A DNA stretch of 64,000 nucleotides from NCBI RefSeq assembly GCF_041146395.1, contig NC_090986.1, positions 45,482,001 through 45,546,000 on the forward strand, given 5' to 3'. Source of the stretch: Eulemur rufifrons (lineage: Eukaryota; Chordata; Mammalia; Primates; Lemuridae). This document shows, one piece after another, positions 1 to 12,385 of the stretch. Numbering within the stretch: the stretch's first letter is position 1; every line of letters starts with the position of its first letter. The notes under the pieces were generated by a model, which was not told where the DNA came from, did no database searches, and saw only the letters and a list, made by a program, of their open reading frames with translations. Both the position numbers and the translations under genes were made by a program.

Positions 1-2285
1 GAATGAATAAATCTGTTTAATTTGATATCTTTTTTAGCTATAAGAATAATTTATTCAACTTTTTATTCATTTTTTATTGAATATTAATTGAGCCTCCACC
101 ATGTGCTCTGATTTGTGTTAGAAGATGGAGACAACATACCTTGTTGACTTAGTCCCTTCTTAAACACACACTCACTCTTGTGATGAGACTGAACAAAAAC
201 ACACATGCACACACATGCAGTGTAGTAAGTTGTATAACAGAGGTGCTACGGAAAATATCGGAGAAATATTTTGGTGGGGGATGAAGGGGTTGAGTTTGGA
301 AACTATTCTGAGGAGCAGATTTGATATTGAAAAGAAAAAAAAATCTAATTATCCAAATAAAGAAGATGCCAAAAGGAGCAACTTCCAGGTACTGAGCATA
401 GCATGTTCATAGACAATGATATTTTAGAGAGCATAACTAAAAGTAGTTCAGTCTGGCTAGTTTATTAGTAGTGGTGCAAGTCATCATAATGAAAAGAAGA
501 TGGTTTCCAGAAAATAAAATGCCTTGTAAGCCATGTGAGAGCCACAGTTTAGTCTTTGTAATTCAAGTAAATGGGGAGCTAGTGGAAGGTTTTAAGTAGA
601 GAAGTGATTTTTTTTATATTGCCTGTAATTGTACCATGCACATGGGGAAATAAAAACAACCTTAATAAATACTCTTATTAGTAATAATAAAAGCTTTGTA
701 GAAATTAATCAAAGAAGAAAATTTATAACACAAAGCAAGTAACTAGATATGACATTCCTCTGTTTATTATGATAATAAACAGAATCCCAGAGCCACCATC
801 TTTTTCAGAGCTCTATTATCAAAATAAAATAACCAATGAACAACAGAGACATTATTTCAACTGCGTTAGAATATGTGAAGATAATCTTATTATGTGTTGT
901 GTGATCAAAATTCTCTTTCCTTTTATGTATGATTTATTGCATGTCAATGTCCTATATTACTAAAGTACATTATATTTCATTGCAGAGAAAATCACAAAAG
1001 GATGAGTCCCATAACTTGCAAAGAGGCAGAGTAGATGTTGTTATGAGATCTTACTTTATTTAGCTGCTGATTTATTAAATACCAGAATTTCAATTAGATT
1101 AGATTCTTCATTATCTGTAGCAGCACATAAACATTTCTAAGAACAGTGGCTGGATGAGTAAAAATGATAAGATTAGGCTTCATCTCACATTGAGAACCAC
1201 AATGCTGAATTTTGCTATTTGATTAAGAGTTGTAATGACCTCTCTTATTTTCACTCTTTCATTTCTAAATGTTTGTGACACTATCTCGATCCTGGTAAAA
1301 CTAATGAAAAATGGTACAAATAAAACTTTGTGCAGGATTATTTGACTGGGGGTGATTAAATATTAATTGATAACCAAAATACATAAATGGGCTGAAAGTA
1401 GTGATTTGAGGGTAACTAGAGATCTTCAAAGTCTGGCACTTTGAGTCTTTTTGGACCTAACAAATATTATGAACATGTAGTTGATTATCCAAAAAAATAC
1501 ACTATGAAAGTTAAATGGGGTGCAACTAATAATTATGTCAGGCAACATATTTAAACTGAGACTGCTCCATTCAAATTGAAGTGTTTGCTCATCCTACCAA
1601 TAGCATATGTTTTCATGTTACCATCTGTCTTTAAATATCTAAAGACTAGCATAAATAAGATATTCTTGATGATGATCAATATGTCTGTGAAATTTTAAAC
1701 AATCTTTGAAACATATAAAACTATTCAAGCATCACCACTGAGAAACAATTATGAATGCTTAATATTTGACAAACTCCCATCTTGCAGTTTTGTCCATCTC
1801 AATATTGATAAAAGTTGATCTCTACTCATGAGGCCTACCTTAGAAATAATTGTTCCCTTAGAAAAATTCTGTTTAATATCACAGCTGTGGTCTTTGAAAA
1901 CGTCACCACCCCTTGTGCTCTAGGAGCTAAAGCTCTTGGTGCTTCTCCTATTGCTAAAATAAATCCATGAGAAGAAAATTCTGATGCTCTTCCCCACTTG
2001 GAACCATTTTTTTTCAACTTAAGTCACAAGTCTATCCTGGTTCTATCAGAGTTTGTTTTTTTTTTTAATTAACCATCAACCAAAGCAATCTAGAAGAAAA
2101 TCCAAATGGACTCCCCAATCCCTGAAAGCTGCCACAATTTCCAGGCGCTCTTATACTCAATCTTACTTCCTAACCCATGAATTCTCTTTCACACATCTAT
2201 TCCTAGTACATTATGGGCATAGTGTGGATAAATGTGTTTTATTTAGTTTGGTTTTATTCTCCCAAGGGAAGGAAGTCTTTGTATT
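1..2285. other. Unassigned AT-rich intergenic stretch
   Basis: No gene, exon or clear repeat is visible. The open frames here are under 70 codons, have low-complexity AT-driven composition and resemble no family I know. An 'acacacatgcacacacatgc' run near 200 is the only simple-repeat texture. It may hold old transposon remains too decayed to recognise by eye. Confidence 0.6.
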
Positions 2286-2391
2286 TCTATCTGTGTCTCT
2301 CTGTCTCTCCCTCTCTCTCTCTGTATACACACACACATATATATACACACATGCACACATATATAGAGAGAGAAAGAAAGAGATTTCACCT
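2286..2391. repeat. Compound microsatellite (CT)n-(CA)n-(TA)n-(GA)n
   Basis: A pyrimidine-rich CT/TCTG tract passes into CA, TA and CA dinucleotides and ends in a GA/GAAA tract. The CT arm (2314-2327) and the TATA-GA arm (2360-2373) are complementary at 13 of 14 positions, so the block could fold into a hairpin. A 146-codon frame runs through it (2053-2493) and encodes Ser/Leu and Tyr/Thr/His repeats. That frame is a product of the repeat and not a gene. Confidence 0.9.
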
Positions 2392-5300
2392 TTAGTCTTT
2401 ACTCATGGCTGTGCTTTCATAAATATATATTTTACACAGATATCAGTTGGATCAGTTGGAATCAACATTTTGGTGCTAAAATCCTTGGCTTAATTTATAG
2501 TATTCTACCCTGTTGTTAGTGACTTGAGTTCAATCTTTAAGCCCTGATGTGCCCCTGATTCCAAGCAGCCACTGATTAAACCTCCACCCTCACGCCAGTT
2601 AGCCAGTGACAACAGCTGTGTCCAGACTCCTCTTGATGTTGGTATTCCACTAAATCTTTATCCTTCTGTCTATGTCCTGATGTTGCTAAGTTCTGTGCAG
2701 AGATTTGTTGTGAAAGGCAACTATATCAATTCAGCTTTTCTTTGGGATGAAAATAAATGATGAAATGTATACACTTGTATAATTTTTATTATCTCTTCTT
2801 GAATCACACATTGTGATCTTTTTATCATTTAAATATTTGAATCTCATCTATGCTATCTTTATGATTCTTATAGTATGATATTTGTATTAAATTAATATAA
2901 CAGATGTATTACCAATGTTGTTTTCCTCAATTTGTGCAAATTCACATTAAACTTTAAAAATATAAAATTTAAAGATATTCTATGGCCATTCTGACAAATT
3001 TTTAAGGCCTGGGTAAAGAAAGATGTACTTACTTCAGAGGTGAGCAATAAAGGATGCATTCTTAAATGATTGATCTCTATTATTCCATTTCTTAAGTTTC
3101 TCATTAATCAAAGAAACTCATTCTTTTATACCGTTATTAAAACACACTGCATTATTTTCTCATATTTCTCTTTATTTGCCACCATACATTATGATGTGAG
3201 TATGGATTTTGAATTTGTCTCCACAGTTCTGCCTTTGAAATAAAGTAATACATTTTATTTATTAGAAGAAGAAAGTGCCTAAGACTTTGACTGACTAATA
3301 TAATTACTCTTGAGAGGAGAGCAAAGCAGAAACCTAGTTTATTTTGATGTTTGCCAGCATATCTAAAATGCCAACATGGAAGGAGCTCAGAAGAAAAATG
3401 TTGGAATCTTTCAGATGTTAAAGGGGAGGAGGATAACAAAAAGCACAAAAAAGACAGCAAAATCAATAGATGTGCTGATCTATTCACTTTTATTACTGAA
3501 CTTTGGGGTTTTGAGCTGAATTTCAGCTATTTCACATGTCCCTAGATATAATGAAGGGATGATATAGACTTCAGTAAGTTATGGGGTTTATCTCATACAT
3601 GCGAGTGCCTCATAACTTATTAGTGCCCGAAGCTATAATGAGTTATGTTACGGTTCTCATATAGAGCCTCCAAAACTTGTAACTCACCAAAACCCTGGGC
3701 AATTTCATTTATTTAATGCCTTTTTAGTATTGGAGTTTCTAATCTGGAATTTGTTAATTTTTTTCATAGTTACTGGGTAGTGTCCCCTGTGGTATGTTAA
3801 ATTCAAAAGGTCGTAAGTCCCTATATATTTTGCTGAAGTGAACATTCTCTGCCACAACATCTAAAGAATAATATTTGGGGGTGGCACACTAATACATCAT
3901 GTCAACCTGACATTTATATCATAAAGTTTACTGTTTTCTGGTGATATTGTTCATAATGTAAGCCTTTGACTTGTTTGCAATCACAAGTTGGTAGGATATA
4001 GTGTTCTGTTAAGCATCTCTGGTGGTGGTTTGCAATGAATATGTGACTGCTCTACAAATTTTCAGAGATGTTTTGCCCTTTCATTTTGGTAGGAGTATAG
4101 AGAAGATGATAAAAGACTCTATTCATCAAATGCTGTTTCTGTGGGAGTATCTTCAAATTTTCCTGGATTCTTTTTTCAGGTGGCCAGATGTGTATATATG
4201 TGGTTCATCATTCTGAACAATAGCCCTGAAGAAGATTGCATTTGTTGTAACTGATTCCAAAAAACAAAATTGTATTAAAAGGGTTCTTTTGAACATAATA
4301 AAACAAGATTGCTTTTGGTTGGATTTGCTTCACTGTATCATAGCATTTAGTAAGTTTTGCCATAGAATGCAACAGACAGCATATAATGGATACATTTATT
4401 AAATGCTAAAATGAATCCTAGAAAAAGCATTTTAGAATTATTTTATGAGAAACAGAAGTTATTTAGATTAATGAATAAAAGTGTTCTTGAAAAAATTCAA
4501 CATTGTATCACTTATTACCTATAAAGGAAGTAACAGTTTAAGACTTAAAAATAATGACTCTTTGATTAAATATGGATACTGCTTTTTAACAATTACTTTT
4601 CTGGAGGAGCTTATATGACTGATTCCATAATAAACACTTTACATTTTACCATACATGGAATTCATGCCCCCTTTGGTATATATTCAATAATTGCAAACCA
4701 ATTTGGCATGAAACAGAAAAAAGTATAATGAAGAATGACTTTCTGCCTGAGAACAATATAACATAGTCTATTCCAAAGCCAAATGTAATTATTTTTGGAT
4801 CCTCTCCTTTACTGAAATATCTATACAACTTCTCTCTCTATTCCTGTGAGTAATTGAAGGATGATAGAATTTGTATCTTACATTTTTAAAGTATTTCACA
4901 TCTGCTAATTTCAAAAGCAAAAGTACATTAAAAAAAAAAGACCCAATTAAAATAAACTTTGAAATCTCTTGAGAAATTAGTTTTTCCTCTAAGAACTTAG
5001 CTGCATTCAAGAAAAGCAGATAAACATCTACATCATAGAAATTGACAGACCTAAATTTGTTTCTTTAAAAGTTAAAGAATTTCTAGAATGAGTATATATT
5101 TTTAAATAAACTGAATTTAGCATGCTAGTTTTATTATTATAGATGCTTTCCTTCCAATCATAATTTTGTTACTTTCAATTTATGTTTGTTTCTAAATTTT
5201 GGTCATTTTACATTAAGGATTAATTTATTATGTTATAAATGTAATATAAAACTAAATAATGTAATGAGATGCTGGCAAGCTGAAGAGAGAGATACAGGAA

Positions 5301-5844
5301 AACATTATAAAGGCAAATGAATAAGAACAATCTCAAGTAAATGCTAAGAACTTAAATACAAGAGAAATCAGTTGTTTTCATAACAAAGTGGCAAGCTGTT
5401 TTATTCTATTTTCTTATCTCCATTGTCCTCCTACCACTTTCACAAAAGAAATAAATGAAGAAACTTACATAGGCCTGCTGAGTACTGGTTTGAACCAATG
5501 TTTTATTTTGCTTCTTGATTTTCAAATAGAAATAAAATCAGGATAAAGTTTCCTTAGGAAATGAAGTAAATTGAAGTAAGTTTTGACCTGGAAGTATATC
5601 TGACTACCAGCTCAGTTATTTAAGTCATTTGAAAAGTCCACACAAGTTCTAGATGTAGGGAGACACAGTTCATACCTGTATGACTGAGAGTAGCAGGCAT
5701 TTTTAATCTTTCAGGAGCAAAACAAAAAAACATTAACAAAAATATCAATTTTAAAGTATCTTAAAATCTTTAGATTATGTGGGCAACTGAGACTTGTTTT
5801 TAAAGAGAATCTCACCAATCTGGAATATTGGCTAATAGATATTA
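2392..5844. other. Unassigned intergenic stretch
   Basis: No gene or confidently named repeat. A somewhat GC-richer piece lies at about 2520-2720. Overlapping opposite-strand frames at 3152-3545 are mutual shadows without similarity to a known protein. Confidence 0.55.
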
Positions 5845-5896
5845 CACAGAAACATAGAACAACCTATAAACACAGAAACATAAAACAACCTATAAA
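5845..5896. repeat. 26-bp tandem duplication, two copies
   Basis: Two directly adjacent 26-bp units (5845-5870 and 5871-5896) start with 'cacagaaacata' and end with 'acaacctataaa'. They differ at one base (g to a). This is a small, fairly recent local duplication with no sign of function. Confidence 0.93.
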
Positions 5897-6942
5897 TGGG
5901 AACAATTTACAAAAAGTCATTTAAAAAAAAGGTTAGAAAGCAAAATTGTTGCAATTTTAGAATTGAAAAAAGTTCAACATAGAATTAAAACTGGTAATGA
6001 GGCTTAGAGAAATTGATGTAGGTTGGTCAAGTTTATAAAGTCTATTAATAATAGCAGCAATGAAATTAGATCTTTCCATATATTCCTATGAATTTTTGTC
6101 TTATGATGTACTAAATAATAGAATTTTCTTAAAAGGTTGTTCAACCAAAATATGTAATGTTTTATGTATATAGCTTAGAGATCACTAAGTGAAATTTAAT
6201 ATCTAAACTATGTTTGTGTCTGGGTGCTTGTGTGCCTAAAAACTGTCAAGGAATGTATATTATAGTATATCATTTTTGTCTAATTTCTCCAGTCTTAAAG
6301 TTAAGGCTAATCATACCACCAATGTAATCCTAATTATATATCATTATTCTTACAGGTACCCAAAGCTAAGACTTTCCTCAGAGAATTTTTTAAATTTCCT
6401 GCTGTTAGATAAAGAGTAGCCACTAACTACTTTTTCTTGATGAATATATCATGCCATTTCTTTCAATTACCTTATATTTTGATATACTGTGTTTCTATAG
6501 CACTCATATTTAGAAACTTTGATACTTGTAAGAAAAAAGAGCTTGAGAAAAAAATTCCATTACTATATATAAATCTTTGTTGCCATGTTTCCACAACTGA
6601 ACTGAAGAGCATTGATCTAACTCAACTACCCTGTTTCTCCAGGGAGCTACTGCAGTTGTCTCAAATAACCTAAATATATAGAGGGGATAACTGAATAGAG
6701 GAGTTATAAGGATACTGGGACATTTTTGACATTCTTATAGGTTAAACAATGAATATCTTCAAAAAACTAATCTCTTCACGAACTTTTCGTCTCATATATA
6801 TGAATGGAGACACAGAGAGTGGAGTTTTTAAAAACAGATAATGGCTCATACACATAGTGTCCCATCTGTGTGTCAAACAGGGAAAAAGCTATTGCTATAC
6901 ATGAATCAATAGTTTTCATGTGCATACACACATGTAAAATAA
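5897..6942. other. Unassigned intergenic stretch
   Basis: AT-rich with no recognised gene or repeat. The 78-codon frame at 6437-6673 has no recognisable domain, and nothing around it suggests an exon. Confidence 0.55.
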
Positions 6943-6970
6943 CATATATATGATACATATCATATATATG
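6943..6970. repeat. Perfect 13-bp palindrome with 2-nt spacer
   Basis: The left arm 'catatatatgata' (6943-6955) and right arm 'tatcatatatatg' (6958-6970) are exact reverse complements separated by 'ca'. A GA tract follows directly. This is a TA/TG-type microsatellite able to extrude as a small cruciform. Confidence 0.93.
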
Positions 6971-7039
6971 AGAGAGAGAAGAGAGAGTTAGTGTTTGGAA
7001 ATAAGGTTCAAAATGCCTCCTATGAAATAATCCTATTGA

Positions 7040-7260
7040 GCATGAATACGTTCTTGAGAAGATCTTATGAATAATGGTAAAGAATGTGGTCACCAAATCC
7101 AAGCCTTCTAGTTTCAAATTCCATTTCAGCCACTTGCTATCTATCTGACCTTGGTTAGTCCCTTTGTATCTTTGTTTTCTCATCTGTAAATAGGAATTAT
7201 GATGATAATGATAGCTTCTTCTTCCTAAGTGTGCTGTAATAAAAGGGTTAATACTATAAA
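7040..7260 (+). mobile_element. MIR SINE relic
   Basis: The core-SINE order is visible: 'ttcaaattccatttcagcca', then 'cttgctatctatctgacctt', then 'ttttctcatctgtaaatagg', then a 'gatgataatgatag' block. This is the conserved MIR centre on the plus strand. The copy is old and diverged, with edges uncertain by about 30 bp. The antisense frame at 6776-7183 overlaps it and is not a gene. Confidence 0.8.
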
Positions 7261-9834
7261 AGACCTAAAAATCTCCTGACACTTAAATCACCCAGGTTTA
7301 GTATCTATGCTTACAGATTAAGCAATCAATAAAGAAGGTATTCAATTCCCTCAGTATATGTATGAGATATGAATGGGATACGTACAAGAAGTGACATGTT
7401 AAAAGGCAAATAAGCTCTGTTCAAGGACTAAATTTTCTCATTCTTTGCAACTTATTGAAAATAAGTTCCCTAAGTCAAAGTGCTTTACAAATATCTTCTA
7501 ATCTATTCTGCTATTTGCAGCCATATTTGTTTTACTTTTCCAAACTGTGTTCAAATCTTGTTTGTTTTTGTGTACTCTGAAAATTCTCACCCCTTGGATA
7601 AGTCCTTTTGAAAACAAGAATGCCTATTGGAAAACAAATTATTCTGAAAATAACCAATGTGTACAGGGATGTACACACTGGTGCTTTAAAATAGATTAAG
7701 TACAAATACTTGGAAGAAAACCTTTTCATTCCATATTAGATGGTAGTAATCAAAGTGTTTCATTAGTATATCCAAACTAGTGAAGAAAAGTTTGTTGCAG
7801 ATACTTTATTGTAGAATTCAAATGCTCCTTAGGTCACTGATGAAATGATGTCCTGGCGCAGCAGAATTCAAGCAAAGTAAAAGAGGCACCTTCTCACAAT
7901 ATCCCACACATGGCATATATGGGAAATGTTACCAGCGACTGGCTTTGGGAGATGAATCTGTGGGTGAATGGCTAGTTCTATCCTTTCTGTAGAACCCTAA
8001 GTCAATTAATTTGTAGTCAGAGGATGGGGTCTATATTTTTGTTCTACACAATATGTATTTTCATACATGTTATGAGCATAGTAATGTAAAATATACATGT
8101 TGTAACATACAAGTTGCTTTGAATGAATTTATACTTATTTATCCTACAATATAATATTTCTATAGTCTAATGTGAAAGAGTTTTAAATCATTTGAAAAGC
8201 ACTTCTGACATAAGAGATTGTTCTTTTGGTATTTACTTTTCTTTCCCCGATCATCATATGAAAAAATTGCCCAACATCCACAAATCAGTATATCAAAACC
8301 ATTAAGAATATTGTAACACATTTAGAAATAGCTTTTGTTCTTATATGTGACTCACTGATGAAACAAGATTATCTGTGAGCTATCACCTACTTTAAAAAAG
8401 GACGCTTCATACAATGCTATTTCACTATAATAATAGCTTAATGCATCAGCAGGTACTTTGATCTTTATTGTTTCAAGCATTTAAATTGAGCTATGCTGGG
8501 GGGGCTTTATTTTTCTAGGGAAAATATTTTTGTGTAATAATTGAATCCAAATAAATAAGTAGAGTAGAAATTTGGGTGTCTTTCTTTGCTTAAGTTTTCT
8601 CATTCTTGTGACTGGAATAGAGTGGCTGTTTTTTGAAGGTCAGGTGACAATTACACTAACTATAAACATTCATTCTATTCCACTGTTAAGTAATTTCTAC
8701 TTTAAATTGCTTCTAAATCTTTTCTCACCCACCTTAAATCCAATATTTATTTTAACCTTGAGCTGCCTAAGACCTTTAATAGGAAGCTTCAAAGCATTTT
8801 AAAAATCGTATCCTTTTTAAATCTTTCTCATTTGAATGCAAGTGCCTTGAAAGCGCAAACAGTGTTGGTTGTTCTTATTGAAGTTTATAATGCTTTAGAT
8901 ATTCAAATCAGCTCTATGTCTTCCATTTGTTATGCAAATCTTTAAACTTTATATACTGCATGGTTTATCTACATTAATACAGCTTTCACTAACAGGTCTT
9001 ACCAGAGCAGACATATACTCTAAAGGTGCACATTTTTAGTGTCTTGAATTACCATAAAATCATAAAAATAGTGTGTATTGCTTTACTCTAATCAGACTCA
9101 GTTTTATGTGGTTGTTGAAAGCCCTTTTACATTCCATTCTGTGTCTGGAGGTCTGTGTATAAAACTGATTCACAAAAAGCAAAGTGAAGACACCTGCTGG
9201 CTTATAGCACAAATACTAAAATATCTTAGAGCCTGCTGAAAGGAGAATTGGAACAATATGTCATTACTGAAGGCTCACTTGCAAGTTCTAATGTATTATA
9301 ATGAAAACAGTATGACAAACCTAATGAGACAGTGAAGATTTGGGTAATTGTTCCTACAATGTATGGTAACTTTTCCAGCCGTTATTGGCAAACATAAAAC
9401 CTAATGAGATTTTATTAATTTAAATGCAGTACATCTGCAAAACATTTCCTTCCTTGCATTCTCCTCTGATAGTCTTCCTTTCCACATGGACTTGATCCTT
9501 TTAAGTTAATTGTTCTGTATAGTACACTCTCTAAACAAAACACTTGACATAAACGTGAATCAAACTTTTTCCATTTATTTTTGTATACATTGTCCTGAAG
9601 CACAATATTACATGCAAGCTTCTGAAGACTATCAGTACAACATTCAATAGTGGCACAATATTTGCATTTATAGTAAAACTACTTTTGCTAAAATATTTTA
9701 GTATTCTGTTATAGCTGGAGAAATGTCATTTTTTTTCTTAATTTGTGATGGGAAGAAATTAATTTCCTGTTATTTTCAACCATATGCTTTAAATTGTCAA
9801 AAGATTAAAGTGAGTAAGAAGCAGGGTTCTGTCC
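7261..9834. other. Unassigned intergenic stretch
   Basis: No gene or confidently named element. Short homopolymer runs only, such as a G7 run near 8500. Open frames are short and mutually overlapping. Confidence 0.55.
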
Positions 9835-9935
9835 ATTGAATGCCTCTTATTCAAGCAATCATTATTTGTTAATTTTTAAAGTATTAAATATGATTGAGAC
9901 CCTGTCTGCTTTCATGAAGTCTAAATTCAAAATTT
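9835..9935 (-). mobile_element. Short L2/MIR3-type 3'-end fragment, antisense
   Basis: The string 'tgagaccctgtctgcttt' followed by 'catgaagtctaaattc' resembles the antisense of the common ancient mammalian LINE2/MIR3 tail, which reads like 'gaccctgcctgccttcaagg'. It is short and diverged, so the family call is tentative. Confidence 0.4.
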
Positions 9936-11109
9936 TTAGCTATCTTTATATATACAGGGCAAATATGTTTCTGTTTCAAAATGAAAATGTTTTCATTTGA
10001 GAGGATTTTTTAAATACCACTTTTTTAAAACAGGAAAAAACATGAAGAGAATGCTGATTTGCTACTATTAATCTTTAATTCTTGTTCATTTTCAGCTTCC
10101 TTCACTTTGTTCTGTGTCTTTTTCAAGCTACAGTGTCATACACATATGATAGGTGAAATCTTGACTTTGCAGTGTTAGGTGAAAGAACATTTCTTGATGA
10201 AGGCACCGGCAACACATCGCCAGCTCATGGTAGAGAAAGCAATAGAGCTGTCAGGAAGTTCAAAAATTATATTGTCTCTGCTAGAATAACTGGAAAGAGA
10301 TCATATTCACTTTCCCCTTGAGTTTTGCAGGTCATTTTGGATTTACAGTAAGAGCATTTTATTACAGTTTGAAAACTTTATAGAAACCTAAATTGTCTCA
10401 TTCATTGTTATCAAATATTTTTCCATGCAAACAGATGCAATTGAATCAAAATATATTTAACTATTTCTGTGATATTTTTCTGAGCTCTAATTGTGAAAAA
10501 ATAATTTAAACAGAGGGCTCATTGTCTTTTTTGTACTTCAGACTTTAGGTGAAAATATTTTTCACACTACAAATGGGACAGAGTTTGTAAAATACCTCAA
10601 AGATTGAAGTGGTCAATACTTTTCCAGTGAGCTTTTAAAGGTTTGAGTCAAAAAGAAAAAAGATAGATTTATACTAAATAACAAATACCTTGACAATGAG
10701 TTTGAAGCCACATGTTCTTAAATTTCCCATGTGTTCTATGAATATTGCTTGTTTTCTATGTCTTCCAAACTATCCGTATTGCCCAAAGAAAGCATTTCCT
10801 GGAAGGTTTTGCTAAACAACTTTTACCAGAGAAGAGATAGTAAACATATTGTTCTCTCCCTCATTGATTTTATGAAAGGCTATTATGCACTTAATTAGTA
10901 CACTATTTAAGTAAGTATATGATTTTATTAATGCAGTTTAGAGTATTTTGATGTAACATTATCTGGCTGTTTCCTTCCTTCTATTGCAATTCAAAGAGCT
11001 ATATTTTCATTGTAAAACACAATAAAGAAAAATTTGATGACCAACTTTCTATGAATTTCTATAGCTAACCATATTTTTGATATTGAAATTTGCTGGCAGA
11101 TATATTATT
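9936..11109. other. Unassigned intergenic stretch
   Basis: No repeat or gene recognised. The piece around 10080-10260 has more balanced composition ('ggcaccggcaacacatcgcc') than its surroundings and could be unique sequence. Confidence 0.5.
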
Positions 11110-11125
11110 AAAGGTTGAGATCTTT

Positions 11126-11442
11126 TAGCACTCTGGGAGGCCGAGGCAGGTGGATCGCTCGAGGTCAGGAGTTCGAGACCAGCCTGAGCAAGAGTGAGAC
11201 CCCGTCTCTACTAAAAAATAGAAAGAAATTATATGGACAACTAAAATATATATATATATATATATACAAAAAATTAGCCGGGCATGGTGGCACATGTCTG
11301 TAGTCCCAGCCACTCGGGAGGCTGAGGCAGTAGGATCGCTTAAGCCCAGGAGTTTGAGGTTGCTGTGAGCTAGGCTGACGCCACGGCACTCACTCTAGCC
11401 CGGGCAACAGAGTGAGACTCTGTCTCAAAAAAAAAAAAAAAA
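11126..11442 (+). mobile_element. Strepsirrhine-type Alu SINE, 5'-truncated, with 16-bp TSDs
   Basis: This is an Alu dimer on the plus strand missing roughly the first 30 bases, so it lacks the left-arm start and pol III A box. It begins at 'tagcactctgggaggccgag' and ends in a poly(A) tail. The right arm carries 'gctgacgccacggcactc', a signature of lemur/loris Alus. The flanks are matching 16-bp target-site duplications ('aaaggttgagatcttt', 11110-11125 and 11443-11458), which fix both ends and show insertion by L1-type target-primed reverse transcription. The A-rich linker between the arms has expanded into an AT dinucleotide run. Confidence 0.97.
11246..11266. repeat. (AT)n microsatellite inside Alu linker
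   Basis: About ten AT units occupy the inter-arm linker of the Alu. The other two Alus in the window have only 'aaaatatatatag'-like linkers here, so this looks like expansion from a shared seed after insertion. Confidence 0.9.
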
Positions 11443-11458
11443 AAAGGTTGAGATCTTT

Positions 11459-11829
11459 GATTCAGTATCCTAAAATTTGTTTTATGTTGTTATGTACTGA
11501 TTTTGTTCCATTTACATTGCTTAAGCACTCCCTGTTTGCACCAGACAATCTCTTTCATTGAACCATGAATGTTCTCAAAAAGCACAGGATATAGTAAGGT
11601 GTATCCTGTGTAATCACAAAAGTGTGAAACTGGTAATGAAATATGCATATTCCTATGGTTTCATTGCTTTATAACAAATCATAAATCATATTAATTCTGA
11701 CTTAGTATTACTATGAGAACAGAAAAATATATTCCACTAAAGAGGTTTTAAAGATTGCAGAGTTTGTATATAGTTTTGAAGGATTTTCTATCTAAATGTT
11801 CAATGATAATTTCTCTCTTTGTTTCTCAT
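11459..11829. other. Unassigned intergenic stretch
   Basis: AT-rich sequence between the Alu and a CA repeat. No gene or named repeat seen. Confidence 0.5.
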
Positions 11830-11877
11830 ACACACACACATACACTCACCTACCCACACACACACACACACACACAC
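11830..11877. repeat. (CA)n microsatellite
   Basis: CA dinucleotides interrupted by 'tacactcacctacc', followed by an uninterrupted CA run (about 11855-11877). The longer pure tract is the part most likely to be polymorphic. Confidence 0.95.
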
Positions 11878-12119
11878 TGAGTACACTTCAGTTAGATGAA
11901 TCATTTAGTTCTTTAGTGATAACAGTTAGTTGAGGTGAGTCTGTGAAATAATTCCTGCTACTCATTTTTCCTATATTTCTTACTCAGAGACTAATTTCTC
12001 CACTATGAATTAAAATATAATGAGTATATACTAAGAATTACCAGTTTTTAAGTATTGCCTTAGTCTTCCCATAAGGATCTTTTTAGGAGCTCACCTTCAC
12101 TCTCATATATATTTTCTTC

Positions 12120-12385
12120 TAATCTTTGTGTTTTTGGTGCAATGGGACAAGAAAAAACTCATAGTTAGATCGATCTTGCTACAAATCCTATAGTTCACTT
12201 ACTAGCTATGAGAATTTTGGGAAGTTATTCAACTTTCCTATATCCAGTTTACCTACCTATAAAATGGAAATAATGTTGAGTACTTTGCAGAATTGTTGAA
12301 AATATTATCTGAAATAATGCATGTTGTATATCTACCACAAACCTTGGCACATAATAGAATCTAAATAAATGCTGCCTGCCATATT
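12120..12385 (+). mobile_element. MIR SINE relic
   Basis: Blocks in MIR order are 'ttcacttactagctatgaga', 'gggaagttattcaactttcc', 'cctacctataaaatggaaat' and a tail with 'ccttggcacataatagaatc' plus 'taaataaatgctg'. The nearly full core is retained, on the plus strand. Confidence 0.82.

Noticed and set aside
2053..2493. 146-codon plus-strand open frame
   Set aside because: It runs through a CT/CA/TA/GA compound microsatellite and encodes low-complexity Ser/Leu and Tyr/Thr/His runs. No domain and no flanking gene signals.
6776..7183. 135-codon minus-strand open frame
   Set aside because: Overlaps an antisense MIR and a TA/GA simple repeat. Chance frame.
11125..11389. Overlapping minus-strand frames in the Alu at 11.1 kb
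   Set aside because: Typical antisense Alu frames (Ser/Pro/Gly-rich) that can be mistaken for exons. The region is fully explained by the Alu.
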